From contig CM055272.1 of NCBI GenBank assembly GCA_029237695.1, positions 35,288,791-35,352,790 of the forward strand: a stretch of DNA of 64,000 nt, read 5' to 3'. A program made the position numbers and the translations under genes. Shown here one piece after another: positions 54,027 to 64,000 of this stretch. Each line of letters starts with the position of its first letter. The first letter of the stretch is position 1. Under the pieces are notes generated by a model. That model saw nothing but the letters and a program-made list of their open reading frames with translations, was not told the origin of the DNA and searched no databases. The stretch is from Conchocele bisecta (lineage: Eukaryota; Mollusca; Bivalvia; Lucinida; Thyasiridae).

Positions 54027-54257
54027 AGCCAGCAGTAGCAAAATCATAGATAGTATTGCTAGACAAATACTGAGGTTAAATAGTAATCCGGATCCTCTAC
54101 ATTTAAATATATTGGTAAAACAATTACCTATGTCCGTTAACACATTCAGTAATATATATAAAATGTTAGTAGATATTGTAAACGCAAGCAATATTGGCTG
54201 TGAGCTACAATTAAAATTACCTATAGCAGCCCTCCAGGAAGTTAAATCATTACCCAT

Positions 54258-55178
54258 TCGGCTTATTAATTAAATCAGCGAGGTGAAGAGCTGCCATAGG
54301 TATCAACAATGACAACGTCATCCAACAACAGCAGATAATATGAATGTTCACAAATCTTCTCACCATAGTGCATGCACCTATAATAGTGACATTCAAACAT
54401 CAAAGATGTTTGACTGAGAGAAAGAAGATAGAGCGAGTAAAAAACAAAAAGAATAGTAGAAAAACAACAAGATGATACTGAAGCTGGTAGGAACACGTAC
54501 ATGTAACATACAAATACATCTTCAGTTCCTAACATGTGATGCAGAACGGTGATCAGGTTTTTGTGGCGGGATGGATAGTTCAGTGAACTATTCTCATATC
54601 AAATATCTACAGCAAAGTATCGTGTGTTAGTTACAAATCATTTAACGAACACTGTAGACCCCAATCAGACCGCATGTCGAGCCAAACGGCTCATGCATGT
54701 AATCCAGTGACATAATGCTTTCTTTATTGTTATACTAATACATACCTAAAAAACACTCACACGTGTCACTGGGAAAAGCGATATACTTTTAACCACAATT
54801 ATGCGTACTAACCACAATTATGTCACAGTAGTATGAATTCACGTTCCGATATAAATATAAACTTGCAACTCGAGAGTATGAAGTGACACGGCAGAATACC
54901 GATTACATGAGTGACCATTCCATGATGTACAACCCGTGCAGATCCGGACCAGCCTAGCACAGCTATGCAGTCTGATCAGGGTATACTCTGCTTTCCACTA
55001 CGCAAACATGTAGAATCATCCTATTATAAATTAGTATACCATGACATTGTAGAATGTATCAACTGGGTGAGTGAACAGCACAATTCTACAACCAATGTAG
55101 ATCCAGACCAGCCTGCACACGGGCGTGTATTCTGATCAGCGTATACTCCATTAGTTACTATGTGATAATGTCGGATTA
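54258..55178. other. Intergenic DNA with diverged GTAGATCCAGACCAGCC repeats
   Basis: Related blocks near 54945 (CAGATCCGGACCAGCCTAGC) and 55093 (GTAGATCCAGACCAGCCTGC) each lead to a TCTGATCAG-type half. No gene. Confidence 0.45.
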
Positions 55179-55420
55179 GGGGGCCGTTTCACTAACCGTC
55201 TTACGACTAAACTGTTCGTAATGCAAAATTATGATAGTCTGTAAATTTCACATTAACAATGTGTTATTTTAAACAATTATTGGATTTACATTTATTGAGC
55301 ATAGGCTGCATATGCAACCTATGCTCAATATATGTAAATCCATCAATTGAAATTTCCAGACGATCCAAAATTTGCCCTAACGAACATTTCAGTCGTACGA
55401 AGTTTAGCGAAACAGCCCCC
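55179..55420. repeat. MITE family A, copy 6
   Basis: Ends GGGGGCCGTTTCACTAACCG and CGAAGTTTAGCGAAACAGCC. Central GCATAGGCTGCATATGC palindrome. Confidence 0.85.
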
Positions 55421-56042
55421 TGAGGTTCTTATACTACGATGACGTGATGTGCGAAAAAGTATCGACTGATTTCCATAACCGCTCAGAATATAACTAACGT
55501 AGACACAGACCAGCCTACACCGAAGTATATGCTGATCAGGATATACTCCGTTTATCACTCCGCAATAGTGTTGAATCATCTGAGTACAGCTTGAAATTGT
55601 AAAACGTGTGACTGCATGATTGAATCGTACATCACATACAGGCACAGACAAGTCTACACCCAAAGGAATAGTCTAATCAGTGTATACTCTGTATTTGTTA
55701 CTCCTGGGAAATGTAACATCTGCCAAGTTTGACACGACATGGTTGAACAAGTACTGAATAAATGAATAAACGTCGCTACGTACATGTAGTAAGACATGCA
55801 ACTTCCTTAACTGCTCCGCACATTCAGGATGTGAGTAGGCGGTGGCAACTTTTAAGTTAGTTTCGAATACGCCCGTCACGATACACTGTCATCGAAATAG
55901 ATAATATATTTACACATTAAGTGTTGAATATCACATCCTTTATAACATATATGGGAAAATAATTATAACTTCCTTAACTGCTTCACTCATTCGAATAATA
56001 ATAATAGTGTGCATGTGTATTCGGCTAGTGGGACGTTAATTA
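55421..56042. repeat. Intergenic DNA; first copy of a 130 bp duplication
   Basis: 55825-55955 (GTGAGTAGGCGGTGGCAACT ...) is repeated at 56350-56480. Two further GACCAGCC-type repeats lie at 55500 and 55640. Confidence 0.6.
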
Positions 56043-56294
56043 GGGAGTAATCATTTATTTTTCCCGAAATGCATTATTTTATATAGAACTAACGACCGCA
56101 TATATTTGATGATTACAAATATGCAGAATTATTATACTGAATTTATTACATAATCACAGCCAAAATGGCTGTGATAATGTAATCAATTCAGTATAATAAA
56201 AATTAATAAATGTATCCTTAAATTGAAAATTTCTCCCTCAACGTATACTTTGCTAGAAAAGTATACTTTGCAATGTTGGTGAAATAGGCTACTG
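56043..56294. repeat. MITE family C, copy 3
   Basis: Centre CACAGCCAAAATGGCTGTG. It lies between the two halves of the 130 bp duplication. Confidence 0.8.
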
Positions 56295-56714
56295 CAGACG
56301 ACAACAATTAATTCAGCATTGTAAGGGTTAGATCACTATGTACATGAAAATCAGGGTGTGAGTAGGCGGTGGCAACTTTTAAGTTAGTTTCGAACACGTC
56401 CGTCACACTACAATGTCATCGAAATAGGTATATTTATACATATAAGTGAAGAATATCGCATCCTTTACAAAATGTATGGGAAAATATAACTGTCGCACCC
56501 ACAACATGCTTATGCTATCAAGTGATTTGATATTTTTCTACGAAATGGAAGAATACGAATTATACATGTGGTGTCATGTAAAAAGGTGCAGTATGTATAT
56601 GTGGCTTGTGGCTGTAACTGGAGAAATGGGGCGTATGGGTTTTTGCGACCAGTGTAGATCCAGAGAGCAGGATCTGCAGTGTTCGCTATTTGAGTAATGA
56701 AACATTCGTTATGC
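56295..56714. repeat. Second copy of the 130 bp duplication
   Basis: 56350-56480 matches 55825-55955. A GACCAGTGTAGATCCAGA repeat lies near 56650. Confidence 0.6.
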
Positions 56715-57025
56715 TTCTATGATCACGCGGTTACAACAACAACAACAATGGCTGAAAGTGTTGAATGCGCCCACTCCAAAGTAAGTATTATTTGTTATGT
56801 TCCTTATTAGGCAACTGATTTTGATGAAATATGGCGCAGCAAATGCGTCTTCATAAGGTGCATTTGTGGTCACGGGATACTTATGTCGTTTTTGCGAAGA
56901 ATCGATTTTCGTGTCAGTAGACACGGAAATCGATTCTTCTTAAAAAACGACAGAAGTTTGCGCCAACGTACCGAGACCACCAAATGCAGCTTAACAAGAC
57001 GCGTTTGATACGCCATATTTCATAT
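56715..57025. repeat. MITE family B, copy 5 (one end lost)
   Basis: Starts ATGATCACGCGGTTACAACA. It stops inside the right arm at GCGTTTGATACGCCATATT, where the SINE body begins. Confidence 0.75.
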
Positions 57026-57411
57026 CGATGAAAGCCAAAACACGCCGAATGCCACAACATTCAATTACATGCTTTTCTTTAATACACCTACAGAAGATAT
57101 AGTCTTCATACGTGGCTGTTACTGCAGAAATGGGTTTATAAAATGTGTCACCAGTGTGGTTTCTAATCAAATAACACACTCCCGGAAAAAAATGCAAATG
57201 CTTTGAATTAACGACGACACTGGCTCGATGACCTTGCATGTCTGGACCGACTATTGAAGTTCCCATCAGATAGAACGAGGCTAGCACGAAGTTGTCTTGC
57301 CCAAAGACACACCGAATAGGCCATTCGGAGCAGGTCGAGATGGGAATCGAACCCGAGGTCTCCCGATCGGCAGTCCGACGCTCTACCTACTGAGCTAATC
57401 CGGCCACCATC
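57026..57411 (-). mobile_element. tRNA-headed SINE
   Basis: On the minus strand a tRNA-like head has TTAGCTCAGTAGGTAGAGCG (A box) and GGGTTCGATTCCC (B box), starting GGCCGGA at about 57404. After about 90 bp come GTGTCTTTGGGCAAGACA and a body of about 250 bp. The 98-codon ORF inside is not a gene. A 33 bp duplication (CCCGTAGCC-GATAACGATACC) follows at 57418-57484. Confidence 0.8.
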
Positions 57412-57484
57412 AGACAGTCCCGTAGCCTGATAACGATACCTGATAACAATCCCGTAGCCAGATAACGATACCTGATAACGATCC

Positions 57485-57591
57485 AGTAGTATATAAGAGT
57501 CAAAAAGATACCACCTACTGATGGAAGCCCCCCGCTACGCGCGGTGCCTCCAATCAGGAGGTGGTATCATGTTTGACTCTTATATACTACT
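57485..57591. other. Terminal hairpin of Polinton copy 2
   Basis: AGTAGTATATAAGAGTC pairs fully with GACTCTTATATACTACT. GATACCACCT pairs with AGGTGGTATC. The apex CCCCCCGCTACGCGCGG is the same as in copy 1 although the stem differs. Confidence 0.85.
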
Positions 57592-57744
57592 CGGATTTTC
57601 CCCCACTGTTCGGCGGGTATGTATGAGAAGAATGGAAAAATATTTTTCAGCAACCACGAGACCATATATTTACTAGAGCGCAAGGATAGGAACACCGTTG
57701 ACATGCAGTTGTAAGGATAAACAATAAAAAAATAAAAAATGTTT

Positions 57745-57807
57745 TAGGTCCACCCGAGATTCGAACTCACAACCCGCGCCTTAGCCCACACGACCACGAA
57801 GCGAAGG
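57745..57807 (-). ncRNA. tRNA-like sequence, copy 2
   Basis: TGGTCGTGTGGGCTAAGGCG followed by GAGTTCGAATCTC on the minus strand. It is shorter than copy 1 between the two boxes. Confidence 0.5.
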
Positions 57808-57815
57808 TGAAATAC

Positions 57816-58084
57816 ACCCTATTAGAGATAAGAAATCCATTGGTTATACTCAGTATATATGACAATTTGTCATAAATATTGGCAACTTACACCCTACTAG
57901 AGACAAGAATTCCATTGGTTATACTCAGTATATATATGACAATCTGTCATAAATATCGGCAACTTACACCCTATTAGAGACAAGAATTCCATTGGTTATA
58001 CTCAGTATGTATGACAATCTGTCATAAATATTGGAAACTTACACCCTATTAGAGACAAGAATTCCATTGGTTATACTCAGTATA
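57816..58084 (+). promoter_or_regulatory. Four 75 bp promoter-like repeats, copy 2
   Basis: Units start near 57817, 57892, 57969 and 58044 with the same spacing as in copy 1. polB starts 41 bp into the last unit. Confidence 0.6.
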
Positions 58085-61000
58085 ATGTCTACCATAAAGC
58101 AAATGAGAGAGCAAGCTAAGAGTTGGGGAATTTCCCTAAGAGGTTTGAGACTCAAGAAAGATATAGCAGATAGGATAAGTGACGCGCGAGCCGTTGTCTA
58201 CGAGGAGAGGCTGCGGCGTGCGGTTTCGACCGGACGACTGCCTGCCAACCCCGAAAAACGCTCCGAGAAATTGGAGAACGAGACGACGGCCAGTCTGCGT
58301 GCCACCGCTTACGCGCAGCGTGTAAAAGAATATCCCAGCACGCGCAGAAAACCACAATACAAAGCGTACTACAATAAGATTTATCAAGGTCTGGTGGGGA
58401 GACCTCCTAAGAGTAGGAGACAGCTCGCCAGAGATTTGGTGGAGGAGGGTCCCAGGGTTCTCACCGAATTTGCCGAAGCTAGGGAAACTGTTGATAGGGG
58501 TAGGAGGAACATAGTATGGACTTTTGAGAGGGGGGTAGACGGGGAGATCGCTAATCGCATAATGAATAAAATTCGCCCAGAGATGACCACGGCGTGTTAT
58601 CTGAGGCATTCGTGCTCATATCGTATTAGGAACATCGAGACCGACGAAACGATGATATATCACAAACAATCAAAGAGTAGTCCGTGGATAAACGAGATCG
58701 CCAAAGCCGAGAGTTGGATATCCGATAGAGAGAGAGGTCGAATGGACATCGACAAAGTCGATAGACCAAACACAAAATGGACCTTCGTTCGTTGGATATC
58801 GGTCGAGGTGAAGATGATCATCGATGCGCAAGAACTTCTCATGGGAGCGGGAAAACTACCCGACTGGTTAAGACAGAAAGGGAATGTATTCCGTCGACAC
58901 GTACGACGACTACTTGTGTCTGTTTAGGTGCATAGCCATCCATCGTGGAGGGAGACCCGACCGCTGTTGTGAGAAGGCACGAGCTCTGGCTCGCGAATAC
59001 CTCGGTCACGATAACGGACCGGGTAGTAAGGGAATCCCCCTGGACGCTCTTAAGAAGGTCGAAGAGCATTTCAAGCTGGGAATTCGCGTTTACGAGCCCA
59101 CCGCCGACGGAGTGTGGTACCTAATGAAGTCTCCGGCAAATTACGAAGCGGTTGGGGAGAAGACAATGACGATATGAATGTTTGGAGGTCACTCGTTCCT
59201 CATAACGAACCTCCGCAAGATGACTAACGAGTGCGGGTGCTCCGGATGTCAACAACAGTTCACAAAGTCGTGTAACATGCACAGGCACGCGACCACCTGC
59301 ATGGGTGGGAAGACCGTGGTGACATGTCCAGGTAAGAGGGTAGAGAGACCGCAGTCGGCATACGAGAAGGCGTTCTATCCCAATGGGTCGAGTGCGATGT
59401 CGATTCAATGGTTGAGCAGAGAAGAGGAGAGGGTGGGAAAGCACATACATCACGCGAGATGCGGTCACGGCGGGGAGAGGTGGGTGGCCGGCGATCCGGT
59501 CGACGGCTACTGTTACGAAATCAAGACCGTGTTTCAGTTTCACGGATGTTACTGGCACGGGTGTCCGACACATTGCATGAGAGGTAACGCGAGATCGCTG
59601 TACAGGAGGAAGAAAATCCAAGACGCCAAGATAAGGAAAGCGGGGTACGAGCTGGTGGTGATGTGGGAGTGCGAGTCGTTGAATGAGGTGAATACCCACT
59701 ATCCACAATCGCCCCGCGAGGAGGAGACGACTCTGTATCCTCACCAGATAGTCTACGACTTCGAGGCATATCTCGACAAGTCGAAAACCACGCGACCCAC
59801 CAAAGACCTGACCTTCGAGGTAGAGCACGTCCCTATATCGGTGTCGTTGGGGGATACGATGCACGAGGGGATCACACACATCTGCGAACGAGATCCCGAC
59901 ACACTAGTCGAGAAGTTCGTAACCGAGCTGCAGAGGAGAGGTAAAGCCATCAGGGAGGGGCTTAGGAAGAAGTATCTGCCGACCGACATAGAGATGCTGT
60001 CGAAACCTCAGCGAGAGAAGATCGTCTCATGGATCGACCAAGTCCCGGTGGTGGGGTTCAACTGCAGCAGGTACGACCTGAATCTCATCAAGCGGTACCT
60101 TGTTGAGAAGTTGGCGGCCACCGTGAATAAGGTGATGGACGGAAAGAGAGCCAGCACGACGATGTTTCTGTTTACCCCGGAGTTTAGATTTCTCGACATC
60201 ATCCAGTATCTAGGACCCGGTGCCACGTACGACCGGTGGGTTAAGGTGTACGACTGTAAAACGGTAAAGTCTCACTTCCCGTACGAGTGGTTCGATAGCG
60301 CGGACAAGCTCGACCATCCGGGATTGCCCGACTATCCCTAGTGGTATTCGGAGTTGAAGGGTGAGTTCCTACTGTCGTTGACAGAGTGGAAAGAGTGTAA
60401 GAAGGTATTCCGAGAAAAGGGGATGAAGACGTTCAAGGAATGGTTGCAACACTTTCTCTGAAATGTCGCCGCTGTTCGTTAATCGAGAAGTCGATGAGAC
60501 CGAGGTTCCGCAGCACATGAAGGACTACCTGACCAGGACCGGGAGGACTAGGGTCGAAGGGCAGAGAAAGCTCGTTGGGGCCCTATCCGCCAAGAAGATG
60601 ATCATATACTCCCCGCTGCTAAAGTGGTATCTGGAGCACGGTCTGGAAGTCAAGGCGGTGCATAGGGTGATAGACTACACGCCCGGTAAACCGTTCCAAT
60701 GGTTCGTGGAAGAGGTCACTGCCGCCAGACGGACGGGGGACGTCGACAAGAGCAATGCGGTGTTGGTGGAGATATTCAAACTGGTTGGCAACGCGTGTTG
60801 TGGCAAGCTGATAGAGGCTCAAGAGAGACACCTGAACACCACATATACAAAGGATGAGAAGACTGTCGACCGGGCACTGAGGTCGGCGTGGTTCGAAGAT
60901 CTGGAGGAGATTGGGGAGGCTTATGAGATATCGAGCAGGAAGACTCGAGTGGTGATCAACATATCGTTTCAGTGTGGCATAGCGGTCTACCAGTTGGCCA

Positions 61001-61645
61001 AGCTCCGGATGCTCGAGTTCTACTACGACTTCTTGGACAAGTACGTGGATCGCGGAGATTTCGAACTTATACATATGGACACTGACAGCATGTACTTCGC
61101 GCTGTCGGAGAAGACGCTGGCGAAGGTGGTGAGAAAGAAGATGAAGAGAAAGTTCAATAAGGAGAAGGCCGAGTGGTTGGCGTGGGATAAATGGAGCAAC
61201 AGAACTCCGGGACTGTTCAAGCTGGAATTCGAAGGTGATAGAGCCATCGCTCTGTGCAGCAAGTGTTACTACGTGAGCGGTGAAGGAAAATCTAAGCACT
61301 CGGCCAAGGGGATGTCGAAGAGATCTAACGATCTGACTTGGGGAAGGTACAAGAGTGCTCTCAAAGGGGGTAGGGATATGGCGGAGAACAGGGGATTCTG
61401 AATGGTTAACGGTGTGATGAAGACGTACAAGCAGGAACAGTTAGGGTTGTCGGCGTACTACCACAAGATGAGAGTGTTGGAAGACGGGGTACACACCGAA
61501 CCTATAGGATAGGTAAAAGAAAAAAAAAGGACTCTGAAAAAAGGGGAGAATACTAAAGACTCTGACGATCCGGGGGTAGCTGGGTGTCAGAAGGTACCAT
61601 AAGAAGTTCTTCGCGAACAAAACCGCGCGTTGGACCATCAGCCAA
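58085..61645 (+). pseudogene. polB: DNA polymerase B, copy 2 (broken, motif A deleted)
   Basis: ATG 58085 (MSTIKQMREQAKSWGI). It is more complete at the N-terminus than copy 1, since the 126 bp missing there is present. Breaks: frame change near 58875 (shorter A-run than copy 1), TGA at 59175, TAG at 60339, and about 500 bp missing near 60453, which removes exonuclease motif III and polymerase motif A. TGA follows at 61399. Exonuclease motif II keeps Asp (GFNCSRYDLN). The Vsr-like FQFHGCYWHGC and motif C HMDTDSMYFAL are intact. None of these nonsense or frame breaks coincides with those of copy 1. Confidence 0.9.
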
Positions 61646-62104
61646 ATAGTTAAGCACGGGCTCATCGGGTTTGGTAATAGATCGATCTAGATGATATACA
61701 TTGAGAGACCACACGGGATCAGTCGCGCGGCGGCGGCCACCTTCGAGCTCTCCCGGTTGATAGAGGTACCGGACGCCAACATCAGATGGAAGGCGTTATT
61801 CCTCCAAACCAACGGGCTTGCTCGTCACCATTTTAAACTTGATAGCATCTACGGGTTTCTTATCGATCAATCTGGTCACCTCTCCGTTCAGTGCGGAGAC
61901 CACGGCTGGCAGCCTGGCCACCCACTCGGTCGATCGCGTATGAGGGTCTACAAGCTCTTTGGCATATTGGTGTCCGAACAGCCTCTCAGCCATGGTTCGA
62001 TTGAACCGCTCAACGATCCCCTGGTCCCGGTGGATGTTGACGCGGCCGCGTCTGATAGAAACGTTGTGCTTAGACAATAAATGAGAGACCGCGCCCATGA
62101 ACTT
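61530..62104 (-). pseudogene. int: Integrase, C-terminal half, copy 2
   Basis: RRGRVNIHRDQGIVERFNRT contains the catalytic Glu. AERLFGHQYAKEL and STEWVARLPAVVSALNGEV follow in one frame. The last part near 61560-61790 is in other frames. The first catalytic Asp and the N-terminus are lost at the 62104 junction. Confidence 0.82.
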
Positions 62105-62359
62105 TTATTTTTCGGCGCGGAAACTGTGAGTTCTGCTGGATTTACGCTCGTTTATAAACTTGCCAAGCATGAGAAATATCTGACAAAACTACAAGACAGT
62201 CTAAGAGATAACGACCTTCTCGACGATTTAGATGTTTCAATAAATACGCACCACGTTACGGAAATAACGTACCTAGATGCCGTTGTCAATGAAGCGCTTC
62301 GAGTACTTCCCCCTATCGGCGGCGCATACCGGAAAGTGATAGAGTCGTTTGAATTAGAC
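62105..62359 (+). pseudogene. Cytochrome P450 exon fragment (CYP26/CYP120-like)
   Basis: The frame 62081-62377 starts in Polinton sequence. From about 62105 it reads FFGAETVSSAGFTLVYKLA, the I-helix oxygen-binding region, in a form one or two residues short of the usual GG(H/A)ETxxS. THHVTEITYLDAVVNEALRV follows, with the K-helix ExxR (EALR), then PPIGGAYRKVIESFELD. The exon ends before a strong donor, GTAAGT, at 62360. P450 enzymes are membrane-anchored haem monooxygenases; this type often handles retinoid-like or other hydrophobic substrates. Upstream exons are not found in the window because Polinton copy 2 abuts the exon. The heme-binding Cys exon would lie downstream but is not seen before 64000. 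Gene activity is unlikely unless the order is an assembly artefact. Confidence 0.8.
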
Positions 62360-64000
62360 GTAAGTAGTTCGGCTTAATTAAATAGTTTAGTTACTTTCGT
62401 TAACTCAGTGCTCTGATTCACCGATATTGATTTCGAATAAGTGAAATATTAGGCATTGACCCAATACGAATATTCGGGTTACAAGGAATTGAAAAGTGAC
62501 ATTTTGCTGGTTGAACGGCGCCACATGACGTTACCGAATGACGTACACAAAAAGCATTTCAACAAAAAAAACAACATTTTCTATATTTAATCATCGGATA
62601 GCATCCAACGTATAGTTAAGGACTCGGAACTCGAGCTATGGCCCACGCCGAAGCCGAAGACGAAAGTTATTGCTCAATTCACAAAGTTGTGTCATAACGT
62701 ATGAGTGCTTAGAACGAAAATCCCTATATGTGGATGTGGCTGTGACTGGAGAAATTGGGGTTATGGGCTTTGCGACCAGTTTAGATCCAGATCAGTCTGA
62801 TCAGGATCTTCATTGTATGCAATTCCGACAATGAAACACCACCCGTCATGCTTCTAACACATACAGTGGGGTCAGCGTGTAAGTGCACTGTCACGAATCG
62901 TAGCCGACTATATTCTTTATCATCCATTAATTGTAACACGGGTCACATAGTCTAGAGCAGTAATCGAATATTCTAGTACAAGACGGTCGAATAGGTATTG
63001 GTGTGTGTAATATCGCCCGTGGAGTATACCGCTGGAGAGAATAGCGCTTTAACCGAAACCGCGCACGGACCACCAGTATTGGATTTTGTACTGGTCGTAT
63101 CTGGGTGATCTACACTGTATATGCAGACTTAGATGCTAGCCTAATTACCTAGTAAATCATACCTATTTATGACTAAAGTATTTCAGACTAATTCACCAGA
63201 TATCTCATGAGCTAGACTGACTGTCAGATCATTAGTCCACTTACGTAAAATTGTAAGCCAAATGTGGGCCCATAAGTTTTACATTGACAAGCAGACTACA
63301 TGGGATAGTCGTGCACTAGGGTGGGGGTATATATTCGTTGTAGCACCATATATTATCAGTCGGACATTCAATTTCATTCTTGTGACATTGGAGCGCAAGT
63401 TTTTCACTGGGAATTGGTGAGTACATATGTTGTTACTTTCTAATGCTGCCATTTAAGTCTGAATCTTGCCAAGACCGGCAATTCTATGCAGTGTTATCGT
63501 ATGCATTTTATGTTACGATTCAATCGAATATCCGTCTGCGCCCTGTACAATACATGAGAATATTGCCAATTTTAACAGGTCACAATTGTAACGTGAATTT
63601 TCTGGACGACTTTTATTACTCTATGGGGAAACACATGTTTACTCGTAACCCAGTCGTCTGTACATTCATTTTAGTAAGTCGTATTACGTTCGCAGTGTGT
63701 TGTAAATATTGTAAATGCTATTGCGACCAAGATGGGCCAGATCAGACAGTTCTGCTCTAAGTGCACTGATTTATACATCAGTAAGCTGCAATAAGGACAT
63801 GATGTGAAGTATAATTTGTTTCAATCACTGATGCTTTGGGTCAGCCTGTGGAATCGTACAGTCTGATTAGAGTGTACAGTGTTTATTATTAGTAATGTAA
63901 TACTGTGAATCTGCACAGGTGAATACTTGGCACAGTTGCTCTTTATTAAGTTAGCGCAGTTGGCCACGGGCAGTCTGATCAAAGTAAAGCCTGTAGCAAT
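62360..64000. other. Intron or intergenic DNA after the P450 exon
   Basis: AT-rich, with GACCAGTTTAGATCCAGATC-type dispersed repeats near 62772 and 63840. No further P450 exon or other gene is recognised. A 105-codon ORF at 63443-63760 has no family signature I know. Confidence 0.4.

Larger units (their letters stand above)
51385..54257 (-). mobile_element. LINE with 2A-type motif (decayed)
   Basis: Read on the minus strand: a hydrophobic N-terminal segment ending in a 2A-like motif, AP-endonuclease, a connecting region in several frames, and reverse transcriptase. The reading frame is broken many times. The order and the 2A motif recall CR1-type LINEs in which 2A sequences have been described. 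Confidence 0.82.
57485..62104. mobile_element. Polinton-type element, copy 2 (right part missing)
   Basis: Same family as copy 1: left TIR with terminal hairpin, tRNA-like sequence, four promoter repeats, polB and the C-terminal half of integrase. The match to copy 1 stops after GCGCCCATGAACTT at about 62104, and P450 coding sequence follows. All structural genes and the right TIR are absent. It carries the uninterrupted version of the polB site that holds the nested HNH element in copy 1. Confidence 0.9.

Noticed and set aside
56991..57287. 98-codon minus-strand ORF with several Cys
   Set aside because: It lies in the body of a tRNA-headed SINE, which is non-coding.

Overview
The window looks like animal nuclear DNA, most likely from a bivalve-type mollusc. 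This is an inference from three things: an AT-rich background crowded with palindromic MITEs, tRNA-headed SINEs, LINEs and molluscan-style tandem repeats; an intronless rhodopsin-class GPCR; and a cytochrome P450 exon with a normal splice donor. No bacterial genes are present. Almost all long open frames belong to mobile DNA, and most are broken by nonsense codons or frame changes. One 500-N assembly gap lies at 50619-51118.

Layout. (1) 555-1078 and 19275-19722 are ACGATAGT-type arrays in inverted orientation. They are arms of a foldback locus split by a complete 17.7 kb Polinton/Maverick-type element (1565-19274) flanked by CCATC/TCCATC duplications. (2) The Polinton carries, left to right, a protein-primed polB (+), then a block of minus-strand genes from 14386 down to 9062 (major capsid protein, packaging ATPase, several small membrane or coiled-coil proteins, integrase). 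A 66 bp divergent promoter region leads to an intact 385-codon-scale membrane protein (+), followed by further structural-type genes on both strands and a small Cys-rich gene at the right end. (3) polB is split by a recent 3.05 kb element with identical 472 bp terminal direct repeats. It encodes an I-PpoI-like His-Me finger (HNH) endonuclease and an unrecognised Cys/His-rich frame. (4) 19.7-37.7 kb is intergenic: several MITE families, a decayed GPCR gene (27793-29011), a large foldback (30.96-33.77 kb) and a TIR element (34587-35585). (5) 37692-43045 is a nearly full-length LINE (ORF1, endonuclease, RT), followed head-to-tail by the 5' end of another copy. (6) 44.7-47.5 kb is a tandem-repeat field with about 168 bp and 154 bp monomers. 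(7) 51.4-54.26 kb is a decayed minus-strand LINE whose N-terminus carries a 2A-type motif. (8) 57485-62104 is a second, truncated Polinton of the same family (TIR, promoter repeats, polB, part of integrase). It abuts a P450 I-helix/K-helix exon at 62105-62359.

How the parts relate. Comparing the two Polinton copies is the most informative thing in the window. The terminal hairpin keeps its base pairing and its apex sequence although the stem sequence differs between copies. Four promoter-like 75 bp repeats precede polB in both copies, and the same module precedes the Cys-rich gene at the right end of copy 1. A tRNA-like sequence with Pol III boxes lies between the hairpin and the repeats in both. 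The copies carry different inactivating lesions in polB, so they decayed independently. The least described item is the HNH element inside polB. It has perfect terminal repeats and a 5-6 bp target duplication, but no reverse transcriptase or ordinary transposase that I can see.
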